Shown: piece by piece, positions 39,069 to 47,681 of the stretch
Position numbering within the stretch: the first letter of the stretch is position 1
How the letters are laid out: every line of letters begins with the position of its first letter
NCBI GenBank assembly: GCA_030683155.1
Contig: JAUXMV010000001.1
Location: forward strand, 62,001 to 126,000
DNA: 64,000 nt
Direction of reading: 5' to 3'
Origin: Bacteroidales bacterium
Lineage (GTDB): Bacteria; Bacteroidota; Bacteroidia; Bacteroidales; F082
The notes under the pieces: generated by a model
Database searches by the model: none
What the model saw: only the letters and a program-made list of their open reading frames with translations
What the model was told of the DNA's origin: nothing
Made by a program: the position numbers and the translations under genes

Positions 39069-39644
39069 ATGACAAACGAAAAGAAAATAAAACAGACTTC
39101 AACGACAATTCTAATTTTATCGTTGGTTCTTGTCACTTTGAAATACCTTGGACTTTGGGTCGAAGGATTTACAGGCATGATCATCGTTTTGTTTGCTGGC
39201 TTGACAGGGATGATTTTACTCTGGTTACTAGTTGTTCGTATAGTCACAATTTTCAAGGCTAGAAATAAAAATCTCTTTATCCCTTTCATTATTGGTATAA
39301 TAGCAATTTGGATAGTTATTTTCGAACCCTTTGAGAACCTAAAAGAAAAATATAAAAGTCCGGTCGTTTTATCTGGATATTGCGAACACACAGTCACTAC
39401 TGTAGGATTAAGTCTGAGACAAGACAAATCATTTGAATACAATGCAGGAGCATTTCTATCAAAAGAAATTTACTACGGTAATTATAACTTAAGCAGAGAC
39501 ACTCTGATATTGAATTTTAAAAATAAGCAACCAGTGAATATTACTAAAAAGTTAGTATTTATAAACAATGGGTTGCAGGAAATTGGCGACACTTCAACAC
39601 ATAGACACTTTTTCAAAATAACATTAAATAAACTGAAAGAATAG
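39069..39644 (+). CDS. Membrane protein of unknown function
   Basis: This 191-residue protein has three N-terminal helices (TTILILSLVLVTLKYLGLWV, MIIVLFAGLTGMILLWLLVV, LFIPFIIGIIAIWIVIF). A roughly 90-residue soluble beta-rich C-terminal part follows (SFEYNAGAFLSKEIYYGNYNLS, LILNFKNKQPVNI). No family is recognised. The C-terminal part is probably on the outside of the inner membrane. It lies alone between repeat-filled gaps. Confidence 0.65.
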   Translation: MTNEKKIKQTSTTILILSLVLVTLKYLGLWVEGFTGMIIVLFAGLTGMILLWLLVVRIVTIFKARNKNLFIPFIIGIIAIWIVIFEPFENLKEKYKSPVVLSGYCEHTVTTVGLSLRQDKSFEYNAGAFLSKEIYYGNYNLSRDTLILNFKNKQPVNITKKLVFINNGLQEIGDTSTHRHFFKITLNKLKE

Positions 39645-40112
39645 GAACGCCTACTAGCAATAAATAGGATTCTGAACGGTCTGCAGGACCCAGTCCGCCG
39701 AGGCGGATTGAACTACATCCACCCAGATCAAGAAGGTTTTATCCACTTATTGACGGTTTTTGGTGTTTTAGCCAGAAATTTGAACAGAAATTCTTTTAAG
39801 AATAGCAGGTTTTTAGGCTTCATATAATTTGCTGCAACGGCGGTTTAGCATTCAAAAAGAACGGTTTGGCTGTTTTTGGTTCAAGAGCGGGCATGATGAT
39901 TCTGCGTTGTGGAATCAAATAAAATACTTGAAAAATCACCTTTCTTACAGCAGAATTCTGAATGTCATTTTAAAAGAAATAAATTGACGATTTGTTTTTT
40001 GTTTTTTACTAAATTTATCGCGAATTTTAATTCATGACCAATGAAACAGCCTATGAACTTAAGTGAGATATATACGCAATATGCGGGTATCTGCTCGTTG
40101 TGCCTTATTTTT
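39645..40112. other. Intergenic stretch with repeat fragments
   Basis: No gene is supported. It contains a REP-like palindrome TCCGCCGAGGCGGA (39694-39707) and a degenerate copy of the 43290-43470/47340-47520 module (GGTTTAGCATTCAAAAAGAA, later AAAATCACCTTTCTTACA). GTTGTGCC lies at 40097-40104, nine bases before the next start. Confidence 0.55.
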
Positions 40113-40724
40113 ATGAAAAGACAATTATACATATTAATATTATTGATTATTTCAATATCACTTAGTGCTCAAAATGATTCGACTCAACATTTTAAGGAAG
40201 AAGTATATTTCTTTGTAGACAAAATGCCTGTATTTGTCGGCGGATATGAAGCGTTAATAGGATACTTGAAAACGAATGCAGTTTATACAGAGAAAGCAAT
40301 TAATGAAAAAGTGGCAGGAAGAGTATTTATTTCCTTCTTTGTTGAAACAGATGGTTCAATCACCGACCCAATTGTTTTAAAAGGTCTACATCCTGACTTA
40401 GATAATATTTGTCTAGAACTTGTGAAAAATATGCCAAAATGGACTCCTGCTGAACGAAGCGGAAAACCAATAAAAATCAGATACAATTTACCAATAGAAT
40501 TTAACTTATATAAAAACAATATTGAGAAAACAGTTGATTTTACAATATCACAATATTGGAGGAAAAAAGGTAAGAAAAAATTTATAAAAACATGCACCAG
40601 TGACTTCAATAAAAGTGCAGCTGAATGCAATTGTTGGCTTTACTTCATTATTTGGAATTATAACGAAAAGAAATTAGAAGAACTAAATCTTGATGAAATA
40701 TTTAAAACGCAGAAATGCAAATAA
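40113..40724 (+). CDS. TonB C-terminal-domain protein
   Basis: This 203-residue exported protein has a signal peptide (KRQLYILILLIISISLSAQ). Residues about 45-135 are a TonB-C fold: YEALIGYLKTNAVYTEKAINEKVAGRVFISFFVETDGSI, then PKWTPAERSGKPIKIRYNLPIEFNL, which is the usual end of Bacteroidetes energy-transducer TonB domains. It lacks the N-terminal membrane anchor and proline linker of true TonB, so it is probably a periplasmic single-domain relative. ATG 40113 is preferred: 24 further codons are open upstream but would bury the signal peptide. Confidence 0.8.
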   Translation: MKRQLYILILLIISISLSAQNDSTQHFKEEVYFFVDKMPVFVGGYEALIGYLKTNAVYTEKAINEKVAGRVFISFFVETDGSITDPIVLKGLHPDLDNICLELVKNMPKWTPAERSGKPIKIRYNLPIEFNLYKNNIEKTVDFTISQYWRKKGKKKFIKTCTSDFNKSAAECNCWLYFIIWNYNEKKLEELNLDEIFKTQKCK

Positions 40725-41060
40725 AAAAAGTATAATAATGCATATACTTTATGACGGGTAACGTTATGAAAATGTGTATTTTAGTTTCAAAAAAAAATCG
40801 TTGTGGACAGAAAGATTTGTCTTTCAAAGTCCGCCACAACGCATGTGCTTCTCGCAGGGTTCAATTCCCCCTAATTCACAAAAGTTGATTTCGGAAGCTA
40901 ACGTTTAGTGGAAATAGTGGATAAATTTGGGATAAATCAATAAAATGTAATTAATTGAAGATCAGCATTTAAAAAACATTAGTCAGAATGTTAGATAATA
41001 CGCGACAAAGCAAATCAAATAGGATTCTTAAGTAAATCACATTGAAAAAATGAGTAAAAC
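40725..41060. other. Intergenic stretch with a large hairpin
   Basis: No gene is supported. The only clear structure is the hairpin at 40799-40841. Confidence 0.5.
40799..40841. repeat. Long imperfect hairpin
   Basis: The outer arms CGTTGTGGAC (40799) and GTCCGCCACAACG (40829) pair with a three-base bulge. The inner arms AGAAAGA and TCTTTC pair around a TTTG loop. The GTTGTG string also occurs just before the neighbouring gene start, at 40097. A folded single-strand recombination site is one possibility; a terminator is less likely because no T tract follows. Confidence 0.45.
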
Positions 41061-41561
41061 ATGAATATTAGAATTATATTACTTATCATTTTGATAATTT
41101 CTTTGACCTTAGGGCAAGTTAGTTTAAAAGGACAAACAATAACAGAATCAGATAGGACAATATATTTGATGCGAGCCAAACAGTTCTATGGAAGTGGGGC
41201 CAAAATGGACTTAATGATTAATGGAGAATTTTTTCATAAAATTAAAAGTGGAACTCGATTAATAATAAAAACAAATTCCAATGACACATTGAGTATTCAG
41301 ATTATTTATCCAATAATTAAAAGTTACAAATCAAAAGTACTTATGATTACACCTGACAACGCATCTGAATTCTATATTGACTTGTTATACTGGGGAGAAG
41401 GTTATAATCCATTTAAACATGCAGGAGTTCTTAATCCAGTTGGGGGGACACCTGAGTTTAATATTGAAATTATTGAAATGGCTTTAGATGAAGGCAAAAA
41501 GAAATTTGTCCAATCAGAATTATATAGAGACAACAAGAAAATAATGAAGAAAAGATTTTAA
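41061..41561 (+). CDS. Exported protein of unknown function
   Basis: This 166-residue protein has a signal peptide (IILLIILIISLTLGQVSL). The mature part is beta-rich (MDLMINGEFFHKIKSGTRLIIKT, LMITPDNASEFYIDLLYWGEG) and ends in a basic segment. The NGEFFHKIKSGTRL portion resembles small beta-sandwich proteins of Bacteroidetes that carry a single prosthetic-like turn, but I cannot name a family. It lies alone, with repeat-bearing gaps on both sides. Confidence 0.6.
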   Translation: MNIRIILLIILIISLTLGQVSLKGQTITESDRTIYLMRAKQFYGSGAKMDLMINGEFFHKIKSGTRLIIKTNSNDTLSIQIIYPIIKSYKSKVLMITPDNASEFYIDLLYWGEGYNPFKHAGVLNPVGGTPEFNIEIIEMALDEGKKKFVQSELYRDNKKIMKKRF

Positions 41562-41620
41562 AAACTACAAGAAACACAGCCCAATCTGGGGTTTATGTTT
41601 CTACCATACAGTTAACAGAG

Positions 41621-41670
41621 AATCCTGTATATCATTGTAAAAGAAGCACATAGGCGTTTTGTGTTTGTAT
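41621..41670 (+). repeat. Second copy of the 38821 repeat
   Basis: AATCCTGTATATCATTGTAA, then AAGAAGCACATAGGCGTTTT, repeats the segment at 38821-38863 with a few changes. It lies downstream of a plus-strand hypothetical gene, as the first copy does. Confidence 0.6.
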
Positions 41671-41833
41671 GTCCCGATTTTTTTTGATAAGCAATCAACG
41701 ATCCTGAAAGAACAAAGTCCCTTCTTGCGAAGGCCGGTTTATAAAAGGGGGATGAAGGTGTTTGCATTGATTTATTTTTTAGTTTAGCCTCCAGGATGAA
41801 AATGTACGCTATACAAACCTAAAAACTGTAACT

Positions 41834-42712
41834 ATGGAATCGAATTTTCTTACTGAAGTTTTCCTTCCCATTTCACTGGGCATCATCATGTTAGGCATGG
41901 GTCTGTCGCTTACGCTTAACGATTTCAAAAGAGTGGCACTCTATCCGAAGGCTACCGCTCTCGGGATAATCAATCAGATTGTTGTCCTGCCCATCATCGG
42001 TTTTTTAATTCTGTTGATTTTTCCAATGAGCACCCCTGAACTCGCTGTCGGTATCATGGTTATTGCTGCCTGTCCCGGTGGTCCGACATCAAACCTGATT
42101 TCGCACATCTCTAAGGGAGACACAGCATTATCGATTTCCCTCACAGCCATTTCGAGCATTATTGTCGTTTTCACTATCCCACTGATTGTCAACTTTTCGC
42201 TCCGTTATTTCATGCAACAGGGGGAATATGTTCCGCTCCCCGTTTTCAAAACCATGCTTTCTGTGATCATTATCACCCTTGTTCCCGTGGCCATTGGCAT
42301 GATCATCCACGCCAAGGCACCGGAGTTCGCAGCCTTGATGAACAAGCCAGTGAAGATCATGTCAGGCATCCTGCTTATGGTGGTCATCCTTGCAGCCGTT
42401 CTCAACGACAAGGAGATTCTGGTGAGTTCGTTCAAACAGGCTGGTCCGGTAGCTTTGGCACTCAACCTGACCATGATGCTCATCGGATTTTTTTCCGCCC
42501 GGCTGTTCCGTTTACGCATGGCTCAGCGAATCACTATATCCATTGAATCGGGCATACAGAACGGCACCCTGGGCATCGCCATATGTGCAACATTGCTGCA
42601 CAATCCGACCATGACCATCAGCCCGGCTATATACAGCCTGATTATGTTCATGTCTTCAGGTGTCATTATTGCTGTTATGAATCTCGGATATAGACAGAAT
42701 TCCATGCGGTAA
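41834..42712 (+). CDS. Bile acid:sodium symporter family transporter
   Basis: This 292-residue inner-membrane protein of the BASS family has about nine helices. Seen are LPISLGIIMLGMGLSLTLNDF at the start, ACPGGPTSNLISHISKGDTALSISLTAISSI (the conserved crossover region), and ESGIQNGTLGIAICATLL, the second crossover, near the end. The family exchanges sodium for organic anions such as bile acids, pantoate or pyruvate; the substrate here is unknown. The gene is richer in G+C than its neighbours, as is common for a conserved transporter. Length is normal. Confidence 0.93.
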   Translation: MESNFLTEVFLPISLGIIMLGMGLSLTLNDFKRVALYPKATALGIINQIVVLPIIGFLILLIFPMSTPELAVGIMVIAACPGGPTSNLISHISKGDTALSISLTAISSIIVVFTIPLIVNFSLRYFMQQGEYVPLPVFKTMLSVIIITLVPVAIGMIIHAKAPEFAALMNKPVKIMSGILLMVVILAAVLNDKEILVSSFKQAGPVALALNLTMMLIGFFSARLFRLRMAQRITISIESGIQNGTLGIAICATLLHNPTMTISPAIYSLIMFMSSGVIIAVMNLGYRQNSMR

Positions 42713-42765
42713 AAAACAGGACTTTGAGCGGTTAACAGTCCTTAAACTGCATTTGCCGGAACCCA

Positions 42766-43060
42766 ATCCGCAAATAAATGGTTTATCAATATCCTTTCAA
42801 GGTCTGAAGGTAGGAAGGTCTTAATGTCTGAAGGTCTGGATGTCTCATAAAGTGGTGATAATCTTTGTAGAATATACAATTAAAATTGAAACGAGAGGTG
42901 CAGCACACCGAAAAATCTGATGCAAGGTTTTTTTAACCAATATTCCTCATATCCTTGCACAAGAAATAAGATATATTTGAATTAGCTTCATATTTTCCAA
43001 ATAGATTAGGACTTCTTAAGCAAGCCATACATACTAATCGAAGGCTTTTAGTGGTTTTTA
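42766..43060 (+). repeat. Dispersed intergenic module, copy A left part
   Basis: This matches 47033-47335 over most of its length: an AAGGTCTG-rich stretch, CATAAAGTGGTGATAATCTT, the core GGTGCAGCACACC, GATTAGGACTT and CAAGCCATACATACTAATC. The module is interrupted at its right side by the element at 43061-43284. It lies in a gene-free gap of about 1050 bases. Confidence 0.7.
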
Positions 43061-43284
43061 CATTGACGTCCGATTAAATTTTATGAAATGTTCTGTAATG
43101 CTTGATATCTCTCGTCCGCCTGGGCGGACTTCTATTTTATTGGGGTTACTTTTTGTCTTCTACCAATCTTTTGTCCCTCTGGGACTGTCCCGTTAGGGAC
43201 AATAGATTGGTAGTAGTGAATAAGATAAAAACCAATAGAAGTCCCGTAGGGACGAAAGATAATTATTACCGGATATCAATGTAT
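43061..43284. mobile_element. MITE-like insertion in the repeat module
   Basis: The inserted segment starts CATTGACGTCCG and ends ATATCAATG, so its ends are inverted (ACATTGA/TCAATGT). TTTTTA flanks it on both sides as a possible target duplication, and copy B at 47330-47340 has the uninterrupted site. Inside are the palindrome GTCCGCCTGGGCGGAC (43114-43129) and paired GTCCCTCTGGGAC/GTCCCGTAGGGAC motifs. No transposase is encoded. A partial inverted copy lies at 50100-50212. Confidence 0.6.
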
Positions 43285-43522
43285 TTTTTACTGAAATTTA
43301 AAAGAGTTTCCTCAATTTGCAGCAGTTTTTTGAGTTTCTTATAGTCTTCGTTATGAATGGTTTAGTGTCCAACAGCACGTTTTAGATATTATGGTTTATG
43401 AGCGGGCAGCAGCTTCCGCTGTTTGGCATCATATAATTCATCAACAAAATTTAATTAAAAAATCACCTTCCTTACAAAGCAGGTATTTGTTAATTTAGCG
43501 GGGTAAAAATGGAGTAAAATGA
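43285..43522 (+). repeat. Dispersed intergenic module, copy A right part
   Basis: This continues the match to copy B: AAAGAGTTTCCTCAATTTGC, TTTTTGAGTTTCTTATAG, CGTTATGAATGGTTTAG, then the 43461-43522 segment with TATTTGTTAATTTAGCGGGG and AATGGAGTAAAATGAAA. Confidence 0.7.
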
Positions 43523-43765
43523 AAATTTATGGAAGTTTTGATATTTCTGACTTTAGAAAAAACATCCGCCTTTGTTGGTAGGACTGACGTTGGTGGCAAA
43601 GCTAAGTGAGAGCCGTTCGTTAAATTGAAAGCGGATTTTTTAAAGAAAGACTAAAAAAAATACGTCTGACGATAAAATAAGAGCGTTTGACGAATAAGTT
43701 TTTGCAAAAGCTGGAATTTGAATTTATTTGCTTTGTGTTTTTGTTAAACTTAAAATTTAAAAATT

Positions 43766-44419
43766 ATGAAAGCAAAGAAAAAGATTTTTATTTCGGCGGT
43801 AATTTTAATGTCGATATTTTCTGGATGTACGGTATTATCTTTTTATCCCCTTTATACCGATGATGTTTTGATTAGAAATGACAAAATTATTGGGATGTGG
43901 GAAACCTATGAAGGATTCGGTAATTCACAAACTTTGGTTTGGGAAATCCTCTTTAATGACAAAAAATGGATAAAAAAGCATAATGTTCCGTTTGATAGAG
44001 GTAGCAGGGAAGAACCTAACAATTTCGCCTATTCGTTATTTCTATATTACGCAGCGAATCCAGAGAAAAAAACGGAATTTCAATTGCATTTAGTAGAATT
44101 AGACGGTAAAACATATATCGACTTTTTCCCCGAACAGTGGGAATCAGATAATACTATTTTAGGTTTTCATTTAATGGGCGTACATACTTTTGCAAAGGTT
44201 GACATTGAAAATGACAGTATTGTAATCAACTGGTTTGATACAGAGTGGTTTGCAAATAAGCTTGAAAGCAATAAGATTCGTATTAAGCATGAAAAAAATA
44301 GTGCTAATATTCTGTTAACTGCGCAGCCAAAGGAATTGCAAAAGTTTGTGTCAAAGTATTCAAACGATGAAGAGGCTTTTGATGCTGACTTTCAATTTAT
44401 CTTAAAACCTCAAAAATGA
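43766..44419 (+). CDS. Lipoprotein of unknown function, first gene of a two-component unit
   Basis: This 217-residue lipoprotein has a signal peptide with lipobox IFSGC (Cys20) after a KAKKK start. The mature protein is beta-rich with several Trp residues (IGMWETYEGFG, LVWEILFNDKKWIKKH, IVINWFDTEWF). No family is recognised. Its stop overlaps the start of the sensor kinase (ATGA at 44416-44419), so the three genes are translated together, and the lipoprotein may present a signal to the kinase or be an output of it. The envelope position is inferred from the lipobox. Confidence 0.75.
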   Translation: MKAKKKIFISAVILMSIFSGCTVLSFYPLYTDDVLIRNDKIIGMWETYEGFGNSQTLVWEILFNDKKWIKKHNVPFDRGSREEPNNFAYSLFLYYAANPEKKTEFQLHLVELDGKTYIDFFPEQWESDNTILGFHLMGVHTFAKVDIENDSIVINWFDTEWFANKLESNKIRIKHEKNSANILLTAQPKELQKFVSKYSNDEEAFDADFQFILKPQK

Positions 44420-45453
44420 GCCTTCTGAATAAATATAAATTAAACAAGGTATTGTTTCATGTCCTTTTTTGGACTTTTTCAATTCCTGGATTTGCTTTTA
44501 TTTTCAAACTTTCAGATGCGATTTCCAGCTTAGATGTTATCTATTCCATATTTTTTCATATTGCAGTTTCCGCGGGTGTGTACCTGAATTTTTTCGGAAT
44601 AAAGAAATGGTTTGTAAATAACTGTTACCTGAAATATGCTGTTTTTACTGCAACAATAATTGCCTTTGCTGTTTTTTTGAACCACTATACTTTTGAGGTG
44701 CTGGTAGATTTGGTATTGCCCGATTACTATTTTGTTTCTCAGTTTAATTTTGGAGAAACAGCCTTAATAATATGCCTGTATTTAATTATTACAACAGCAA
44801 CTAAACTATCAAAATCCTGGTTTGATTTGCAGAAAGAGAATCAGCGCATGGTTAAGAAAGAGAAAGAAAAACTGGATAGCGAACTTCATATTTTAAAGGC
44901 TCAGATTAATCCTCATTTTTTGTTTAATAGCTTAAATGTAATTTACGCATTGGCATTAAAAAATGATAAACTAACAGCAGAAGTTGTTTTGAAGCTTTCA
45001 GATATCCTGAGATATGTGATCTACGATTCTGCCAAGGACAAAGTTACAATTGAATCAGAAGTATTATTGCTGAAGAAATATATTGAATTGCAAAAATACA
45101 GAGTTGAGGATTCTGCTGCTATCAGCTTCATTAGCAATGTAGAAGAGGATGTAAAAGTTGCCCCATTAATATTTTTAACTTTGGTTGAAAATAGTTTCAA
45201 GCATGGAATAAAAAGCGATACAGAGAATGTTTTTATCAATATCAGGTTACATTCCAATGCAGAGCACGTTTATTTTGAGATTGAAAATAACAAGATAAAA
45301 ACAGCCAGGGATCATAAAAACCCAAACGGAGTTGGATTAGAAAACATCAAAAAAAGATTAATGTTACAATATCCTGACAGACACAAATTTGAAGTGTATG
45401 ATAGTAATGACACCTTTAAGGTTTGCTTAGAAATAGAACATGAAAAAAGTTAA
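44416..45453 (+). CDS. LytS/YehU-type sensor histidine kinase
   Basis: This 345-residue membrane kinase has four N-terminal helices (up to about residue 135) and a coiled linker (LQKENQRMVKKEKEKLDSEL). The His_kinase domain follows, with the phospho-acceptor in LKAQINPHFLFNSLNVIYAL (His167). The ATPase domain shows VENSFKHGI (N box) and NGVGLENIKKRLMLQYP (G box). It should phosphorylate the LytTR regulator encoded next, which overlaps it by 14 bases. No extracellular sensor domain is present, so the sensing probably occurs in the membrane or through the upstream lipoprotein. Confidence 0.93.
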   Translation: MSLLNKYKLNKVLFHVLFWTFSIPGFAFIFKLSDAISSLDVIYSIFFHIAVSAGVYLNFFGIKKWFVNNCYLKYAVFTATIIAFAVFLNHYTFEVLVDLVLPDYYFVSQFNFGETALIICLYLIITTATKLSKSWFDLQKENQRMVKKEKEKLDSELHILKAQINPHFLFNSLNVIYALALKNDKLTAEVVLKLSDILRYVIYDSAKDKVTIESEVLLLKKYIELQKYRVEDSAAISFISNVEEDVKVAPLIFLTLVENSFKHGIKSDTENVFINIRLHSNAEHVYFEIENNKIKTARDHKNPNGVGLENIKKRLMLQYPDRHKFEVYDSNDTFKVCLEIEHEKS

Positions 45454-46126
45454 TTGTATACTAGTAGATGACGAGCCGGCATCAAGGGATGTGCTTAGGA
45501 GGTATATTGCCGACACGGATACCTTAAATCTTGTGTCAGAATGCAAGAATGCCATTGAAGCAAACGAGGTGGTAAAAAGAGAGCTTATCGATTTGATGTT
45601 TCTTGATATAAATATGCCAAAGATATCGGGCTTGCAATTTATAAAGTCGCTTCCCTCACCGCCAAAAGTGATTTTTACAACCGCATACCCTGAATTTGCA
45701 CTCGAGGGTTTTGAACTTAACGCCGTTGATTACCTTTTAAAACCCTTTTCGTTTGAACGTTTCCTGAAAGCCGTAAATAAATACTCTTATTCTGCTGACA
45801 GCCAATCTGTGTTGAATAGCAGAACTATACTTTTAAAATCCGAAAAGAAGTTATATAGAGTACCCATTAGCGATATTCTGTATTTCGAAGCTATTGGCGA
45901 TTATGTGAAAGTTGTTTTTGGCGGGCAATCAATCCTTGTTCATAGCACGTTTCAGGACATTTTAGAGCAATTCTCGCATCCGGATATAGTTAGAATACAC
46001 CGCTCTTTTGCCATCGCAATCAATAAATTTGACCATATTGAAGGAAATCAGATATTTATAGAGAAAAAAGCATTGCCAATCGGGAAAGCTTATAAAAAAG
46101 ATTTAATAGATAAACTTGATAAATGA
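45440..46126 (+). CDS. LytTR-family response regulator
   Basis: This 228-residue regulator has a receiver domain at 1-118: acidic pair DDE at 10-12, phospho-acceptor Asp56 in FLDINMP, and the lysine in LLKPFS. A LytTR DNA-binding domain follows at about 130-228 (ILYFEAIGDYVKVVF, HSTFQDILEQF, RIHRSFAIAINK). It is the cognate partner of the overlapping LytS-type kinase. LytTR regulators bind direct repeats upstream of target genes. The barrel protein at 46314 lies downstream and may be a target or simply the next gene. Confidence 0.95.
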   Translation: MKKVNCILVDDEPASRDVLRRYIADTDTLNLVSECKNAIEANEVVKRELIDLMFLDINMPKISGLQFIKSLPSPPKVIFTTAYPEFALEGFELNAVDYLLKPFSFERFLKAVNKYSYSADSQSVLNSRTILLKSEKKLYRVPISDILYFEAIGDYVKVVFGGQSILVHSTFQDILEQFSHPDIVRIHRSFAIAINKFDHIEGNQIFIEKKALPIGKAYKKDLIDKLDK

Positions 46127-46313
46127 ACAAAGCTCAACCCAAAGCAAAATGGATGTGCCATAATGGTTTTAGAGGGTATTCAAACGTTGCAGCCCACTCA
46201 AGCTTTCGTATCGGCAGCCATCGAAGCAGCCCGCAATCCCTTGCTGCACATGCCCTTAACTGCTTAAGTAACATTGTAAAAAACGACTTCCACATTGATA
46301 ATGAATAACAACT

Positions 46314-46997
46314 ATGAAAGTAAACATTAAAATTTTCCTGCTTGGGATTGTCCTTTTGATAAATACAAATGTATTTGGGCAAGTGAAAGAAAAATGGAAT
46401 CATGACATCGGAATTAATCTGTTGCAAATACCTGCAACAACGATTGATCTGACTTATGAGTTTGCAAACAATCCACGTTACACAATGATTTTCAATCCGG
46501 GTTACACGATAGATTATTCGAATTCTTTCGATTTTATTGGGTTCTTTTTATCCCCTCATTACAAATGTGGTAACGATGGTTATTCAATGAGAAAACGAAC
46601 AGGTGGATTTATAAAGCTTGGGATGAAATTCAATTTTAGAAATAAAACAGAAAAAAGAAATTACTTCTTTTTGGGTGTATACATGACAAATTCATTGATT
46701 TTTGAGAAAGCTGAATATGCAAATCTGGATGTTCCCGAAAGTCAGGTTGAAAATGTAAACCATAAGATGTTCATCGCAGGATTGACGGGTGCTGTTGGTT
46801 ATAATTTTAGAATTTCTGAAAAATTGAATGCTGATTTTGGAGGGCAGCTTTCAAAACCTTCGAAGAACTATGCCGATTTGTATGGGTATAGCAACTATAT
46901 TCCCGGAATGGGATATTTGGAAACTTGTGGAAAGGGAAATTTATTTCCAATGCTGGTTTTGAACATAAAATATAGACTAATGCCTCAAAACAGATAG
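46314..46997 (+). CDS. Exported beta-barrel-like outer-membrane protein
   Basis: This 227-residue protein has a signal peptide (IKIFLLGIVLLINTNVFGQ). Alternating strands follow (DIGINLLQIPATTIDLTYEF, FDFIGFFLSPHYKCG, GGFIKLGMKFNF, NYFFLGVYMTNSLIF, FIAGLTGAVGYNFRI, LNADFGGQLS, FPMLVLNIKYRLM), typical of a small outer-membrane barrel. No specific family is recognised. It follows the LytTR gene by 187 bases. Confidence 0.65.
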   Translation: MKVNIKIFLLGIVLLINTNVFGQVKEKWNHDIGINLLQIPATTIDLTYEFANNPRYTMIFNPGYTIDYSNSFDFIGFFLSPHYKCGNDGYSMRKRTGGFIKLGMKFNFRNKTEKRNYFFLGVYMTNSLIFEKAEYANLDVPESQVENVNHKMFIAGLTGAVGYNFRISEKLNADFGGQLSKPSKNYADLYGYSNYIPGMGYLETCGKGNLFPMLVLNIKYRLMPQNR

Positions 46998-47032
46998 AAC
47001 CCTCAACGGCACGAAGATCATCTGTCTATTGC

Positions 47033-47572
47033 CGGTACCCGATCCGCCAAACAAATTGTTTAACAATATTCTTTCAATGCCTGAAGGTCTGAAGGTCTTA
47101 AGGTCTTAAGGTCTGAAATTGAGTCATAAAGTGGGGATAATCTTTGTAGAATAAACAAATAGAATTGAAAAGAGAGGTGCAGCGCACCGAAATATCTGAT
47201 GCAAGGTTTATTAACCAACATCTCGCAAATCCGTACACAAGAAATAAGATATTATTGAATTAACTTCAAATATTCCAATAGATTAGGACTTTTTCAGCAA
47301 GCCATACATACTAATCTAAGGCTTTTAGTGTTTTTTACTGAAATTAAAAGAGTTTCCTCAATTTGCAGCAGGTTTTTGAGTTTCTTATAGTTTTCGTTAT
47401 GAATGGTTTAGCATTCAAAAGAACGGTTTTAGTCATTTTAGCCCACAAAGTTTTTAGCCCGATCCAGATATAGCGGCATCAAATAAATCATCCACAAAAT
47501 GTTTTTGAAAATTCACCTTCCTTGCAAAGCCAGTATTTTCTATTTTAGCAGTGCAAAAATGGAGTAAAATGA
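47033..47572 (+). repeat. Dispersed intergenic module, copy B (uninterrupted)
   Basis: This roughly 540-bp copy of the module also occupies 42766-43522. It contains AAGGTCTG-type direct repeats (about 47080-47115), the core GGTGCAGCGCACC near 47178, GATTAGGACTTTTTCAGCAA, and the end segment with AATGGAGTAAAATGAAA. It fills the gap between the barrel gene and the AraC-family gene and shows no coding frame. Confidence 0.7.
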
Positions 47573-47681
47573 AAAAGGCTGGTTGTTATGGAGGAATGTC
47601 CGCCTATGGAGGTTGAATAATTTGCAGCTGCTTCAAAAATCAGCAAGGTAAACCATTGAAATCATAAGAATAAACTGGATA

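Noticed and set aside
37364-40841. An integron cassette array
   Set aside because: No core site of the form GTTRRRY with its partner was found, and no integrase gene is visible; only the 10-bp bracketing repeats and one hairpin support mobility, so these are reported separately.
40840-40890. A tRNA or tmRNA 3' end-like string (GGGTTCAATTCCCCC)
   Set aside because: The T-arm does not pair properly, and no acceptor, D or anticodon arm can be built upstream; it lies next to the 40799 hairpin.
43102-43344. An 80-codon frame
   Set aside because: It lies almost wholly inside the MITE-like insertion and its repeat flank.
46123-46308. A 61-codon frame overlapping the LytTR stop
   Set aside because: The composition is rich in Ser, His and Ala without structure, no family is recognised, and the frame resembles translated intergenic DNA.
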